DNA from: Cyathus striatus
Taxonomy: Eukaryota; Basidiomycota; Agaricomycetes; Agaricales; Nidulariaceae
Length of the DNA stretch: 64,000 nucleotides
Direction of reading: 5' to 3'
Assembly (NCBI GenBank): GCA_025738555.1
Contig: JAOVFP010000020.1
Span: forward strand, 1,798,001-1,862,000
In this document: positions 12,021 through 22,311 of the stretch, in pieces
How positions within the stretch are numbered: position 1 is the first letter of the stretch
How the letters are laid out: every line of letters starts with the position of its first letter
Made by a program: the position numbers and the translations under genes
Notes under the pieces: model-generated
Databases searched by the model: none
What the model saw: the letters and a program-made list of their open reading frames with translations, nothing else
Told to the model about the DNA's origin: nothing

Positions 12021-13167
12021 TTTCAAATGAGATTCCAAGATATGGTGTTGAAACCAAAACACTGGCCCACAATACATGACATACAGTTGCGTGCAAAAAG
12101 AATGAGCATGTCTATTTTTCAGAAGTAGCAAAAAGTAATCTGCTCTCAAATCTCACATACTTGCTCAATTTTCATGTAATTTTATATAATTGTACTACAT
12201 ATGTATGAATTCTATTTATGATAGTTATACAGGTAAAAAATTAGAAAATTCAATGTCTGGTGATATACACACCAAACATACCAAAAAAGCGAAAACCAAC
12301 CCCAATTAACCATGATTATGGCAGATCAATTTACTTGATAATACCACAACCTGAATATGGATATCTAAAGAGGTACCTATACTTGTTCTACATCAAATTA
12401 TGTGTGGAAATAATGAAAACTGGGTACAGGAGAACCCAAGCAATTTGAGGGTATAAAAAGCATATGTTTTATTATTCAAGCTGTATCTTCCTAACCAAGC
12501 CAGGTAAGTACATACTTAAACTTGTATAATACTTTTGGAATATAGTACTATAGATGAGCAAAGAATTGTATTAAACAGTCAAGACACAAGCCTGCCAGAT
12601 GTAAAAGAATATATGCAAAATATGTAAAATGAATTTGTGTTAGACATTCTACAAGAAATAGTTGGAATTACACCCTCATACTGTTGGTAGATATAGACAT
12701 CTACATTTAAAATGTATAATAAAAGTATTGTAAGCAGTGATTGTCTAGTTGCTGAGATAATGTCCCATGAAGCTTGAGAATTTGGCCCAAAAATGCTATC
12801 TTTTGCTATTTTGAGCCAAATTTTCAGGTACTATTCACATCTGGAATACACATGTACCCCTCTCATATAGTATACAAAACAAGATTATTGCTGTTAAAAG
12901 AAGCAACTATCAACCCAGTAAGAGTGAAACTATTTATGTTACTTGTTAAACTAATTATCTAACATAAAACATACAGGCATGAGCACATTAAATTTTTGAA
13001 AGAGATTAAAGGTCTTTCTGCACTTGTGTTGACTGATATAAATCAATATATGGCCTGTCTCAGAATGGTATGTAGTTCATTTTTCTTACAACTTCTGACT
13101 GTATATTTTCTCTAGGTTGAACCCACAGAACTTGAACACACATCTAATCCTGTAGGAAAAAAGAATG
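12021..13167. other. AT-rich decayed DNA after the NACHT gene
   Basis: Stops are dense in all frames. A short frame near 12,975-13,130 reads like protein (SALVLTDINQYMACLRM) but could not be assigned. It may be the worn 3' part of the NACHT gene or another element. Nothing else is supported. Confidence 0.4.
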
Positions 13168-13921
13168 TGTTATGTACTGATTCCCTTCCTACTGGAAAAT
13201 GAATGTGAAGATGCCTAGAAGGCGTGGGAGAACTATAGCGAGAACCTGAAGTGAGTACAGGTGCAGAACGTAGAGTGGGAGTGCAGAAAGAACTGTGGCT
13301 TCAGCATATGTGCTGTGCTGCCTGGATATCCCCAGGGAATGGTTTGTATTTCGAGGAAGACGATATCCAACAAAGGAAGATGTTCCAGAGTATAAGAGAA
13401 GGGTTCACCACTACACTAGGCAGTGGGAGAGAAACCCAAAGGAAAACCTGGAGTGGGTTTCAGAACTTAGAAGTAGGAAGAAGTGTATGAGGTTTATACA
13501 AATACTGAAGACTACTTATACTAAGTAGGAACCTGTAAGTATGAATGTAGAAGTATAATAAAAAGTAGAAGTCAAAGGGATAGGTAGAATATAAAAGCTG
13601 GGCAAAGCGGAGTAGGGGCGCAAATGATATGCTCAGAATGAAGAATAAGGAACTAATCTACAAAGGCCATAATGAAATGTATAAGTAGGAATGGAAGAGA
13701 GGAGTAATATAATAATGACATGGTGAGGCTGTCATAAGAGAAACTACGTATCCGGGATACCCAATAGAAAACCTGACAGGTTCCAGGTACATTCCTGGGT
13801 GGGAATGTCAGGAAGTGTAAACCTGTAGCAGGTATGTTCTGGAAATGGACTGGGTATGTTCAATGGTCACATGGGAACCTTTGGTAACATTGGCAAGGTA
13901 TATCTGGACATGGATATAACA
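13168..13921. mobile_element. Solo LTR copy 2, GAATG/GAATA duplication
   Basis: The 754-bp LTR starts TGTTATGTACTG and ends GGATATAACA. The flanks are GAATG (13163-13167) and GAATA (13922-13926), a 4/5 match consistent with an aged 5-bp target duplication. It aligns over its whole length with copies 1 and 3, and many differences are C/T or G/A at former CpG positions. Confidence 0.88.
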
Positions 13922-13968
13922 GAATAGGTGAAATGTGTTTTCAACTTTATGTCAACCATGAAGAAATC

Positions 13969-14723
13969 TGTTATGTACTGATTCCCTTCCTACTGGGAAA
14001 TGAATGTGAAGACACCTGGAAGGCATGGGAGAACTGTAATTGAAACCTGAAGTGAGTATGGGTACAGAAACATAGAGTGGGAGTGTGGAAAGAACTGTGG
14101 CTTCAGCTTATGTGCTGCATTGCCTGGATATCCCCAGGGAATGGTTCATATTTCAAGGAAGACAATATACAACAAAGGAAGATGTTCCAGAGTATAAGAT
14201 GAGGCTTCACCACTACACTAGGTAGCAGGAGAGAAACCTGAAGGAAAGCCCAGAACAGGTTTTGAAACTTAAGAGTAGGAAGAAGTGTATGAGGTTTATA
14301 TGAATACTGAAGACTACTTATACTAAGTAGGAACCTGTAAGTACAAATGTAGAAGTATAATACAAAGAGCAAGTCAAAGGGATAGGTAGAATATAAAAGC
14401 TGGGCAAAGCGGAGTAGGGGTGCAAATGACGCACTCAGAGTGAAGAATAAGGAACTAATCTACAAAGGCCATAATGAAACATATAAGTAGGAATGGAAGA
14501 GAGGAGTAATATAATGATGACACAGTGAGGCTGTCATAAGAGAATCTATGTATCCGGGATACCCAATAGAAAACCCAATGGGTTCCAGGTACATTCCTGG
14601 GTGGGAACATCAGGAAGTGTAAACCCATAGCGGGTACATTCCAGGAATGGACTGGGTGTGTTGGAAGGTCATGTGGGAACCTTTGGTAACATCAGCATGA
14701 TGTATCCAGACATGGATGTAACA
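13969..14723. mobile_element. Solo LTR copy 3, AAATC/AGATC duplication
   Basis: The 755-bp LTR starts TGTTATGTACTG and ends GGATGTAACA, only 47 bp after copy 2. The flanks are AAATC (13964-13968) and AGATC (14724-14728), a 4/5 match. It inserted at the edge of the interspersed repeat that resumes at 14,726. Two close solo LTRs in the same orientation with different target duplications are separate insertions, not the two ends of one element. Confidence 0.87.
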
Positions 14724-14725
14724 AG

Positions 14726-15337
14726 ATCCCATACTAGGTCTCAAACCTCATTACCCCCAGTTTATCAACCACTTTATCTTTGGATTCCAGATTATGCAAG
14801 AGAAGGACTTTGTGAATATATTTATACAGAAAATATCCTGAACATGGAAAATATGGTGAAGCTTGATTTTAGTCATATGGCTCATGGGGAAGATTGGGCC
14901 AGGTGTCAAAAATCTGAAGTAAACTTGTAGGATCATCAAAGGATTGTGATGAAGCAGTGATCTTGGATTTTCAACACAGGAAACAAGAGACAAAGTAGGT
15001 ATTTGTAGGATTGTGTCTTTATGTCTTATATCTTTAAACAGTTAGTATACTATAAGAGTGAACTATTTCTCACTTTCACAGCTTTAAGATATATTTAACA
15101 TACATGTATATGTACTTACAAATATGTTAAACAAACAGCCTTTCAAGTGTGATGTAGAACTAATTAGCAGCAGTTATTAAAATGAAAGTGAGCTAGACAT
15201 TTTGTACCCAAGCATACAAGTCAGTCAGGATAGAGATATATCATCCATTGTAAAGTATACCCATGGGTGAACTAGCCAAATTGAAAGCAGATAGATAAAG
15301 GCACATGAATACTTGCTAATGTCTACAACTTGCTGGG
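14726..15337. repeat. Interspersed repeat D, copy 1 (CpG-decayed)
   Basis: This stretch, starting ATCCCATACTAGGTCTCAAA and ending near CTTGCTGGG, matches 24320-24985 in the same orientation along its length. Where copy 2 keeps CG, this copy has TG or CA (for example GATTATGCAAG against GATTACGCAAG). It contains two weakly related internal halves. No TG...CA ends or coding region are evident; element class unknown. Confidence 0.8.
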
Positions 15338-15999
15338 CTTGTTACCAACTTGTTACTGCACTTGATAAGATCATGGTTGGGTTCATGTAGGTCTCATTGC
15401 TGAATGTATATCCTATCATGCAACTCACCCCATTACACAGACTATGGAACTACAACCCCTATAACAATGATGAATGAGGGGGTGAGCTCAACAAGAAGTG
15501 TGCTCTCCCACATTCCCTCCTCTACTTTGAACAAACTATGCCCTCACTAGATCAAGGAGGCCATATCTTAAGCTTGGTTGTCAGACCATACCCTGCTAAG
15601 ATGACAGGTACATTCACATTTGAGTGGGCACATCTGGTGACTAGCTGTCCTAGGAGGTGGAACACTTAGGAATGTGCATGGGTATACCCAACCCATATGG
15701 GTCATGGGTAAGGGTGTTAGTGGGTACAGGTGTGGGTCAGCTTCATTGAACCCATGACCCTTGCTAACCTGTGAATAAATGATAGTTCAAAAATAATTAA
15801 ATAAGTAATTTTTCAAGCAAGTGCAAGTAGTCATTACATATATGTATTCAATATGGTAGTTTGAGCTAATGTGGTGACATTACAGTTATGTATTTTGCTC
15901 AGCCTATGAGGTTCAGCTGCCAGCAACACATTCAATTAGTTGGCACTTATAGTTGTTCAATTTTAACAATACCCAAACAATATAACTTCAATTCTTTTT

Positions 16000-16367
16000 A
16001 CATCCAGGATTGTTCTGATGATATAAGCTTCAATAGAATGATTACAGTGTCACTGCAATGAATACAGCTTCATTTTAACAAATGCAGCATTGCAAGAACA
16101 ATATCAAATTTGTTGTAACAGATACAGAATCATTAGAATGAATAAAGTGTTGTTCTAACAAAGTGGCATTCATTTTAACAAAGCTGTATTCTTTAGAATG
16201 ATACCAACATTGTTCTAATGGATGCAGTATCATCAGAATGAAGATAGTGTCATTCTAACAGATACAGTGTCATTCTAATAAATATGGCATTGTTCTAATG
16301 AATACATCATCCATCTAACAAATACAGCTTTATTTTAATAATACCAAGTTCATTCTAACAGATATTA
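16000..16367. repeat. Degenerate short tandem repeats (about 25 bp)
   Basis: Units resembling AACAGATACAGTGTCATTCT, with CATTCTAA / CATTTTAA cores, recur many times from about 16,000 to 16,367 and resume after the MITE at about 16,755-16,870. A similar but poorer array is at about 18,300-18,540. They are internal to the 4.7-kb hAT element. Confidence 0.65.
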
Positions 16368-16752
16368 CTGTACTAATCAAAATACTTCAGCACCCTTACA
16401 TGTGCATGACAGGTCCAACCGCGGAACCACTTCATCAGGCCGAAAATATTGCATGACAATATAAAAATTCGGCATCTTCATGAGTAGAAGAGCCCCAAAT
16501 ATATAGCTCTTAAGTGTAATTAATTTATATTATGTCGTGGTCTAATGGTAAGCTGTATTTAAATGCTGTAAAAGGCCAAATTTGCGAAGAAAATTTGGAA
16601 AATCGTTAGTTCGAACCCTCTACAGCGAAATTTTTATCCGTGACATTTCAGACCTTCCATCAGTTGCAGTTATGACGCATGACAAGTACCAAATTTCGGC
16701 ACGTCAGGTAGCTGTGTGACGCATGACTGCCGAAGTATTTTGATTAGTACAG
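16368..16752. mobile_element. Tc1/mariner-like MITE, 385 bp, TA target site
   Basis: The 5' terminal repeat begins CTGTACTAATCAAAATACTT and the 3' end is its reverse complement; the 25-bp arms differ at one base (CAG against CGG). TA dinucleotides flank both sides (16366-16367 and 16753-16754), the Tc1/mariner target. No transposase fits in 385 bp. The element keeps about 15 CpG in 320 bp inside DNA that has almost none, so it arrived late. It contains tRNA-like Pol III promoter boxes. Confidence 0.85.
16531..16636 (+). other. tRNA-like Pol III unit inside the MITE
   Basis: An A-box match TGGTCTAATGG (16538-16548), a B-box match AGTTCGAACCC (16608-16618) and a T5 run (about 16,631-16,635) appear in the order and polarity of a tRNA gene. 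The A-to-B spacing of about 60 bp would need an intron. The flanking 7-nt arms do not form a proper acceptor stem and the T stem pairs badly, so I do not call a functional tRNA. A tRNA-derived SINE-like insert or captured tRNA is the likely origin. Confidence 0.5.
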
Positions 16753-17698
16753 TATAACAACTTTAGCTTCATTTAGGCATCTAATATTACTTTAACTATG
16801 GAGAAGTTCTTATTAGACTGAAATAAGTGTTACTATAATGATGTCAGCATTGTTAAAACATGTTAAACAATGCACATTTAGCTTTATTGTAATGTTCTCA
16901 AGCTCTCCTCTTCATTCCCCACCACCACCTTCATTCAAGAGTGCTCAGCTTCATCCTTTAGTTCTTAGCTTCATTATACATGTGTAGATTTGAGTATGTA
17001 TTGTGAGCATGGTTGCACCTGTCAAATGTTGCAGTTCGTCGATTTGAGGTTAAGTTGTGCTTGTTGATACAAGATGATAGGTGTAGTTTTTGAAGACCTG
17101 GTGGAACTACAACCAAGAGTGAGATATAAGCAACCAGAGTGAATATGATAGGCTTTGGGAAATAGAACTGATTAAGGGCTGCTCAATCCTAGAGCCACTG
17201 ACTCTTAACACAACTGGATGAGGATAAGAATAGATGTAATGGAGTGTTATTTCACTGAAGGAAAGTAGCTAAACTACAGAGGGGTTTATATATGTAAATG
17301 TTCTATGTGAATCATATAAATTTAGAGAGTAAACTAGTGTAAAGAAAAACATAGCTTTGGTGAAATGCATGTGGCAACATGTGTTGAGTGTTGTCGCTTT
17401 TCTGCCATTGTCAATTGCCATGTCCGATTCTGTGAGTGTTGTCTGAGCCAAATCGGGATGTTTGATTTTGGGGTTGTTTGGTTCTGAGGGTGTTGATTGG
17501 TTCAGCACGTGACTTGTTGGTTTTGGAACACATCGACTTTGGTGGGATATCTTTGTATTCTACTGACTTCATCTTTCTCCATCTTCGATCTGCCCTGTTC
17601 AGCATGCATGCACAAGGTTCTGGTACATGTTTTGATTGTATTGTGATTAAGATACTGATGTGGTTTATGTATTATAGGTGATTTCATACATAGGCCAC

Positions 17699-18229
17699 TG
17701 ACAGGCCTTACAGTGCAAGATGGGAGAGAGGCAGGAGTGCAGAGTGCAGAGTGCAGAGTCATTACTGTGGAAGCAACAATTAAGCTGGAGGTGAGTAGAA
17801 CTCAAGGACAAGTAGGGAAGACTGTAACTTAGTCAATATTTGAACTGAGTAGTCTTAGTACAAAGAGGTGCTACTTAAATACTATAAGACTTCACCAATG
17901 ACTGGTGAATGAATGGGATAGTAGTACACTAGTTGATAACAATAATAAGATGGTGGTGGAAGGTGGAACAATATCTGAATACTCTATGTACCAAGGACAG
18001 ACTAGGGATTGGGATGAATACTGAGAGCAAGTAACCCAGGGTACAATGGAAAAGGGCATAGTGGGTAATGGATAATGAACTGGATGAGTAAGGTAGCATA
18101 TAAGCTTGGTGACCTTCAGTCAGAAGAGCAGAAGGGAAAAGTGGAAGAACAAGATCTATACAAGTCAAGAAGGTCAGATAGTGCAGAGTAGAAGTGTGGG
18201 AAAAGGTCAGAAATGTATGGCTATGACAT
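17699..18229. mobile_element. Possible degenerate solo LTR
   Basis: The segment ends GGCTATGACA, and its AGTCTTAGTACAAAGA...GCTACTTAAATACTA block resembles the middle of the LTR at 5229-5915. The left end (near TGACAGGCC) is uncertain and no target duplication was found. Three copies of GTGCAGA lie at about 17,738-17,758. CpG is nearly absent, so an older relative of that LTR is plausible. Confidence 0.35.
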
Positions 18230-19074
18230 CTAGTCCCCAGCTTCATTTCAGAGTCCTCAGCTTCATTCTCTAGTTCCCAGCCTCATTTTCCAGTCCATAG
18301 TTCATTACATTGGCTCTTATATTGTTATAATGCTGTCTACTTTATCATAGTGCTTAGAACCCTGTCATGGTTCCCCTAACCTCATTAAAATACTCTCTGC
18401 TAAATCATAGTGGCCCCCACAATGTTACACTGTTTTTTATATTATTATAATACTCCCTACTTCACTAATGTGCTCTTTAAGTTGTTATGGTGCTATTGAC
18501 TTTGTTGTCATACTTCTTATCTCACTAAAAATGGTTCTGATTCAGTGGTATCATGTATACATTTTAAAGTAATGTATTATTATAAAATAAAGAGGTAACC
18601 CCCAGGTGACCTGCTACCTGCAGCAGTACTTTCCACTCACCCACCTATACATGTGTACTCCATGTGTAGTACACATTTCCATGTGAATTACATGTGTACT
18701 TCACAAAAATACACTTAATTGTAAAATTTCCACATGCACTTCACCTAATTCCACATGAAGTACATGTGAATTCCACTTCTCAAAAAACTTGATTCAGAAG
18801 GTGAATTTAACTATGAAGAAAGTGAACTACACATGGAATTGTACATGTGGAATCCATGTGTACTTCACTCAAAATATTTAAAAATAATGTTATATTTCAA
18901 ACTATTTAAATACAACTATTATTATTTAATAGTCACGTGATGTCATGCCCCACCCTCTGCCCTGCCCACTCATCATTTCCCCACCCTACCTGCTTGTCAT
19001 TGCCAATGTTCTCCCCCCTTGCTATTATCGTCTCCCTTCCCAATGCGCTACGTGCACTCGTTGTCGTCCTGCTG

Positions 19075-19500
19075 TTTCCACCCTCCATGTGTGTCATTCC
19101 CCACCTTCCCTGCCGTCCACGTGCTTGTCACTCCCCGCCTTCCTTGCCCTCTACGTGTGTCGTCCCCCACCCTCTATACATGTCATTCCCTGCCTTTCCT
19201 GCTCTCCATGCATGCTGTTCCCTGCCTTTCCTACCCTCCATGCGTGTCATTCCCCGCCTTCCTCACCCTCTATGCATGTTGTCCCCTGCCTTTCCCACCC
19301 TCCATGCGCATTGTTCCCTGCCTCCCTCACCTTCCACGTGTGTCGTTCCCCACCTTCCTCACCCTCCATGTGTGTCGCTCCCCACCTTTCCCGCCCTCCA
19401 CACTCGTTGTTCCCCATCGTTGTTGCCCTCCATGCGTGTCGTTCCCCACCTTTGCTGCCCTCTACGTATATTGCTTCCCTGCCATCCCTGTCCTTCATGC
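19075..19500. repeat. CT-rich 32-bp minisatellite, about 13 units
   Basis: Units of 32 bp with the core CCCTCCATGCGTGTC and ATTCCCCGCCTTCC repeat head to tail; starts at 19,234, 19,266 and 19,298 show the period. Because 32 is not a multiple of 3, all three frames stay open and repeat, which gives long but meaningless open frames (up to 296 codons). CG and TG alternate between units, so the CpG decay is in progress. Confidence 0.85.
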
Positions 19501-19619
19501 TCATCTCTGTTCTGTCCTTCCTTCCCTACATGCTCGTCGTTGTTCTGCCCCTCCACCCCTCCTACCCTGCGCACATGGCCCTCATGCCTTTTGGTGTTGT
19601 TTTGCTCGTTTACCCTCTT

Positions 19620-19740
19620 GATAGGGAAGAGAAGTTGAGGGGAGTGGGAGAATGGGAGAGGGAGAAAGGGAGAGTGGGCAAGTGGGAGAGGAAGGGAGAG
19701 GAAGGGAGAGTGGGAGATGGGAGAGTGAAGGTGGAGCAAG
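19620..19740 (+). repeat. GA-rich purine tract
   Basis: About 115 bp of nearly pure purine on the plus strand (GGGAGAG / GGAAGGGAGAG units) directly follows the pyrimidine-rich minisatellite, so strand composition flips at about 19,620. Such tracts can form triplex or hairpin structures. No coding function is proposed. Confidence 0.7.
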
Positions 19741-19842
19741 AAATGATGAGTTGGCAATGCGTTAGTAATATGTCACATGACATATGCATGTGGAAATGTG
19801 CCGTAGGTCATTATATAGCCTTTGTGTCAATGTGAATGTATA

Positions 19843-19955
19843 GTCTGATGGCTTAGCTGTAAATGTGTTGCTTTTGATGTGATTACTAATCAAAGCTATG
19901 GTCAATGGTTCAAATCCCCATTGTGCCATTATATTAAAATATTTCTTTTTATTAA
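19843..19955 (+). other. Second tRNA-like Pol III box pair
   Basis: TGGCTTAGCTG (19849-19859) fits the A-box consensus and GGTTCAAATCC (19907-19917) fits the B-box. CAATGG / CCATTG flank the B-box loop, and T-rich runs follow near 19,948. The acceptor arms do not pair and the loop is two bases too long for a T loop. It reads as a decayed tRNA-derived sequence, not a working tRNA. Confidence 0.4.
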
Positions 19956-20374
19956 AGTAGTAACAGGTGAGTGTATTACAAGTAACTACAATGTGTAGTA
20001 TACAAGTGTACCTAGTTCACATGTATTCCTTGTGGACTTCACTTCGCAATTCCATGTAGAATTTCAGTATTTCACCTGTACATGTGTACTACATGTGTAC
20101 TTCATGTGTATGAAAATTGCAAATTTGAATGGAAATTTGATGATTTTAATACATTTGAGGTGGAGTGTAGTACATATGAAGTACACATGAAGTACACATG
20201 AAAAGGTGGAATTCATGTGTATTCCATGTGTAACAGGGGGCGAGCATAAAGTGCTCACCTGCAGTACCCATGGCAAAAAGACCCATGGGTACATGGGTAA
20301 GGGTTCTCATGGGTACAGGTGTGGGTCAGCTTTGAAACACCCAGGGGCTACCCATGCACTTCCCTAGGAACACT

Positions 20375-22311
20375 GATCCAAAGTCTACATCTGGGGGCAT
20401 AAGTTAGATGATTCAGGATCATTATCCTGAGTTTCAGGACAAGGTTTGTTCTTGTACTTCTAGATGTAAGCTGGAATACTGATGCTTTACAGGTTTTTAT
20501 CCAAGACTCAAGTTGCACTGCAGACTACAGATTTAAATTAGCTTGTGGGTCATGTGACTGACAGGTTGTCTTGAATTAATCCAAGGTTTAGCACATTGAC
20601 AAATCAGCCTGTTGTGGTTTTGCATATGCAAGATTTGACTTTCAGCCAGATCAGCCTACTTCAACCTTTTCTTAAATTTGCCTGATAGGAAATGTAGTAA
20701 GTACCTTGCCCTTCTGACCATCAGAGATGCATTCACCATATGAGTATCTGTGAGGAAATGGCACTAGTGCATGCATGAGTTTCCAAGTTTGTGCCAGGAC
20801 TGGATGCATAGTTCTCTGATTTTCTGATTTTCTGATTCTCAGTGAGGTTTGTTTTCTTCCTGATATGAAAGAGATGGTTCTAATGAGAGTAGTTCACTAG
20901 CTCCTGCAGTTACAGTGGATTCTGGTCATGTATCACCATTCAATTAACACCTTGGATATGCAGGCTGGAATTATCCAGTGCCAGCGTGATCCAGCAGGCA
21001 CTTTCAATGAGTCCTCTCCTACTTCTGTAGAGTTATGAAGTTAAACATATTGTATGACCTTCACAACTGTGTATCAATTCAAATAGCTCAGGTATTTGTT
21101 ACTTCCTTTCTGAACTGCTGCATCTGCATGTACATGTAACACATGCACTCCCACTTGGATCTCACATTGGCTCAGAGTCAAGACAATTCCTACCTTGACA
21201 TCTCCTGCATTTTTCCTCACTATATACACTTGCAGGATCACTTGATTCTTGTTAACTTTGAGGGCATCATGTGGAGGAGAGATCTGGGCTGTGGGGGTCT
21301 AGTGAAGTTGTTTACTTTCTGTGAAGGGGATTATGGAGATGGTTACAAGTGCTGTGCTGAAGATTCAGATTATGTGAGTCTTGTTTTCTTTTGAGGGGGA
21401 GAGTGTTAGTTCAGGTACTGATTGTGTGATTGTAGGTACCACTGAGGGTGGAGAATGGGTGGTTTATCAAAGCTAAACCTTCTCACAGTTCCTCTTTGGG
21501 TGGTGAGTGGATCAATATGATTTTGAATTTCAATTTGATGTGGAAGAGTGTGTGTTTGCATATTTTAAGCTATATGTGTTTTTTTCTGGCTCTTTTGCAT
21601 CTTGTGAATGTATACTGATGTGGTGGCAGTTCACAGAACATACACCTGGCTCATTCATTGAATAATGTGAAGAGTCCATTGTGTGGAGGTATTGGATTAG
21701 CAATGTGGAAGATCCTGATAGGCAGTGGGCAAGGTGGCAGACTACCAAGGTGCAGAACCACATCTTTAACAGACACCTCACTTGTATCTAATCATATTCA
21801 TAGTCTGGGTGAGCTTCATAGTCTGTGGCTGTAATAGCTGCTTCATTCTTCCTAACAATGTCTCCCATCCCACCACTGTCAGCTCCATTCTACACCTCAG
21901 TGGCCACTGACCCCACCTGCTTGAACACTGCTGGGTATACCACATGGATGTCATCTGATACCAAAGACAGTGCTGGTGGTGATATGGACTTTTAAAGCAA
22001 TTTAAAGACTATCTTTATTGAGGAAATTGAATGAGTCAAGAATGAGTTTGATGGGAGTGAAACTGTTAGTATGAGCAGGAAGGGTCCAACACATAAATGG
22101 AGCCTGACATTGAACTTTGAAGTTGCTCCCTGAGGTTACAATTTCAGATAATCCATTTTACCACAGAGTCTATCTTAGGAATCCTGTTTCTTGACAGCAA
22201 GCTTTCTAAATACAAATGAAAATGTCTAATGTAAAACAAATAAAATTAATGGCATTACATCAATAGTTCATGGATTCAAGTATAAGCAACCATTTGCATC
22301 CCAACACATTA
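20375..22311. other. CpG-poor spacer, no recognisable gene
   Basis: Continues the sequence interrupted at 15,666. Short open frames exist (for example 21,143-21,394) but show no motif I recognise. It ends at the 3' end of the AIM9-like gene. Confidence 0.5.

Larger units (their letters stand above)
18618..20264. repeat. Inserted repeat block with CATGTGTACTTC-rich inverted ends
   Basis: Both edges carry CTGCAG and then, in inverted orientation, related stretches rich in CATGTG, GTACTTCAC and GTACACATG (18,640-18,880 and 19,990-20,240). Between them lie the minisatellite and a GA-rich tract. It looks like an insertion with long imperfect inverted ends inside the 4.7-kb hAT element. No target duplication was established. 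Confidence 0.45.
15667..20366. mobile_element. hAT-type element, 4,700 bp, 8-bp target duplication GGAACACT
   Basis: The left end reads TAGGAATGTGCATGGGTA and the right end, reverse complemented, reads TAGGGAAGTGCATGGGTA. Both are flanked by the perfect 8-bp duplication GGAACACT (15659-15666 and 20367-20374), the hAT length. Inside each end the CCCATGGGT / GGGTACAGGTGTGGGTCAGC motifs recur (15,680-15,760 and 20,270-20,330). I find no transposase inside, so this is a non-autonomous or gutted element. It hosts later insertions: a MITE at 16,368, an LTR-like segment near 17.7-18.2 kb and a repeat-rich insertion at 18.6-20.26 kb. The interior is CpG-poor. Confidence 0.85.

Noticed and set aside
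13168..14723. Two LTRs 47 bp apart as the ends of one small retroelement
   Set aside because: Each has its own 5-bp duplication (GAATG/GAATA and AAATC/AGATC), so they are independent solo LTRs.
16531..16636. Functional tRNA gene
   Set aside because: A- and B-boxes fit, but acceptor and T stems do not pair; kept only as a tRNA-like unit.
18937..19835. Three overlapping open frames of 200-296 codons rich in Pro, Ser, Cys and His
   Set aside because: They are frame shadows of a 32-bp CT-rich minisatellite; the period is not a multiple of three, so all frames repeat and no protein motif is present.
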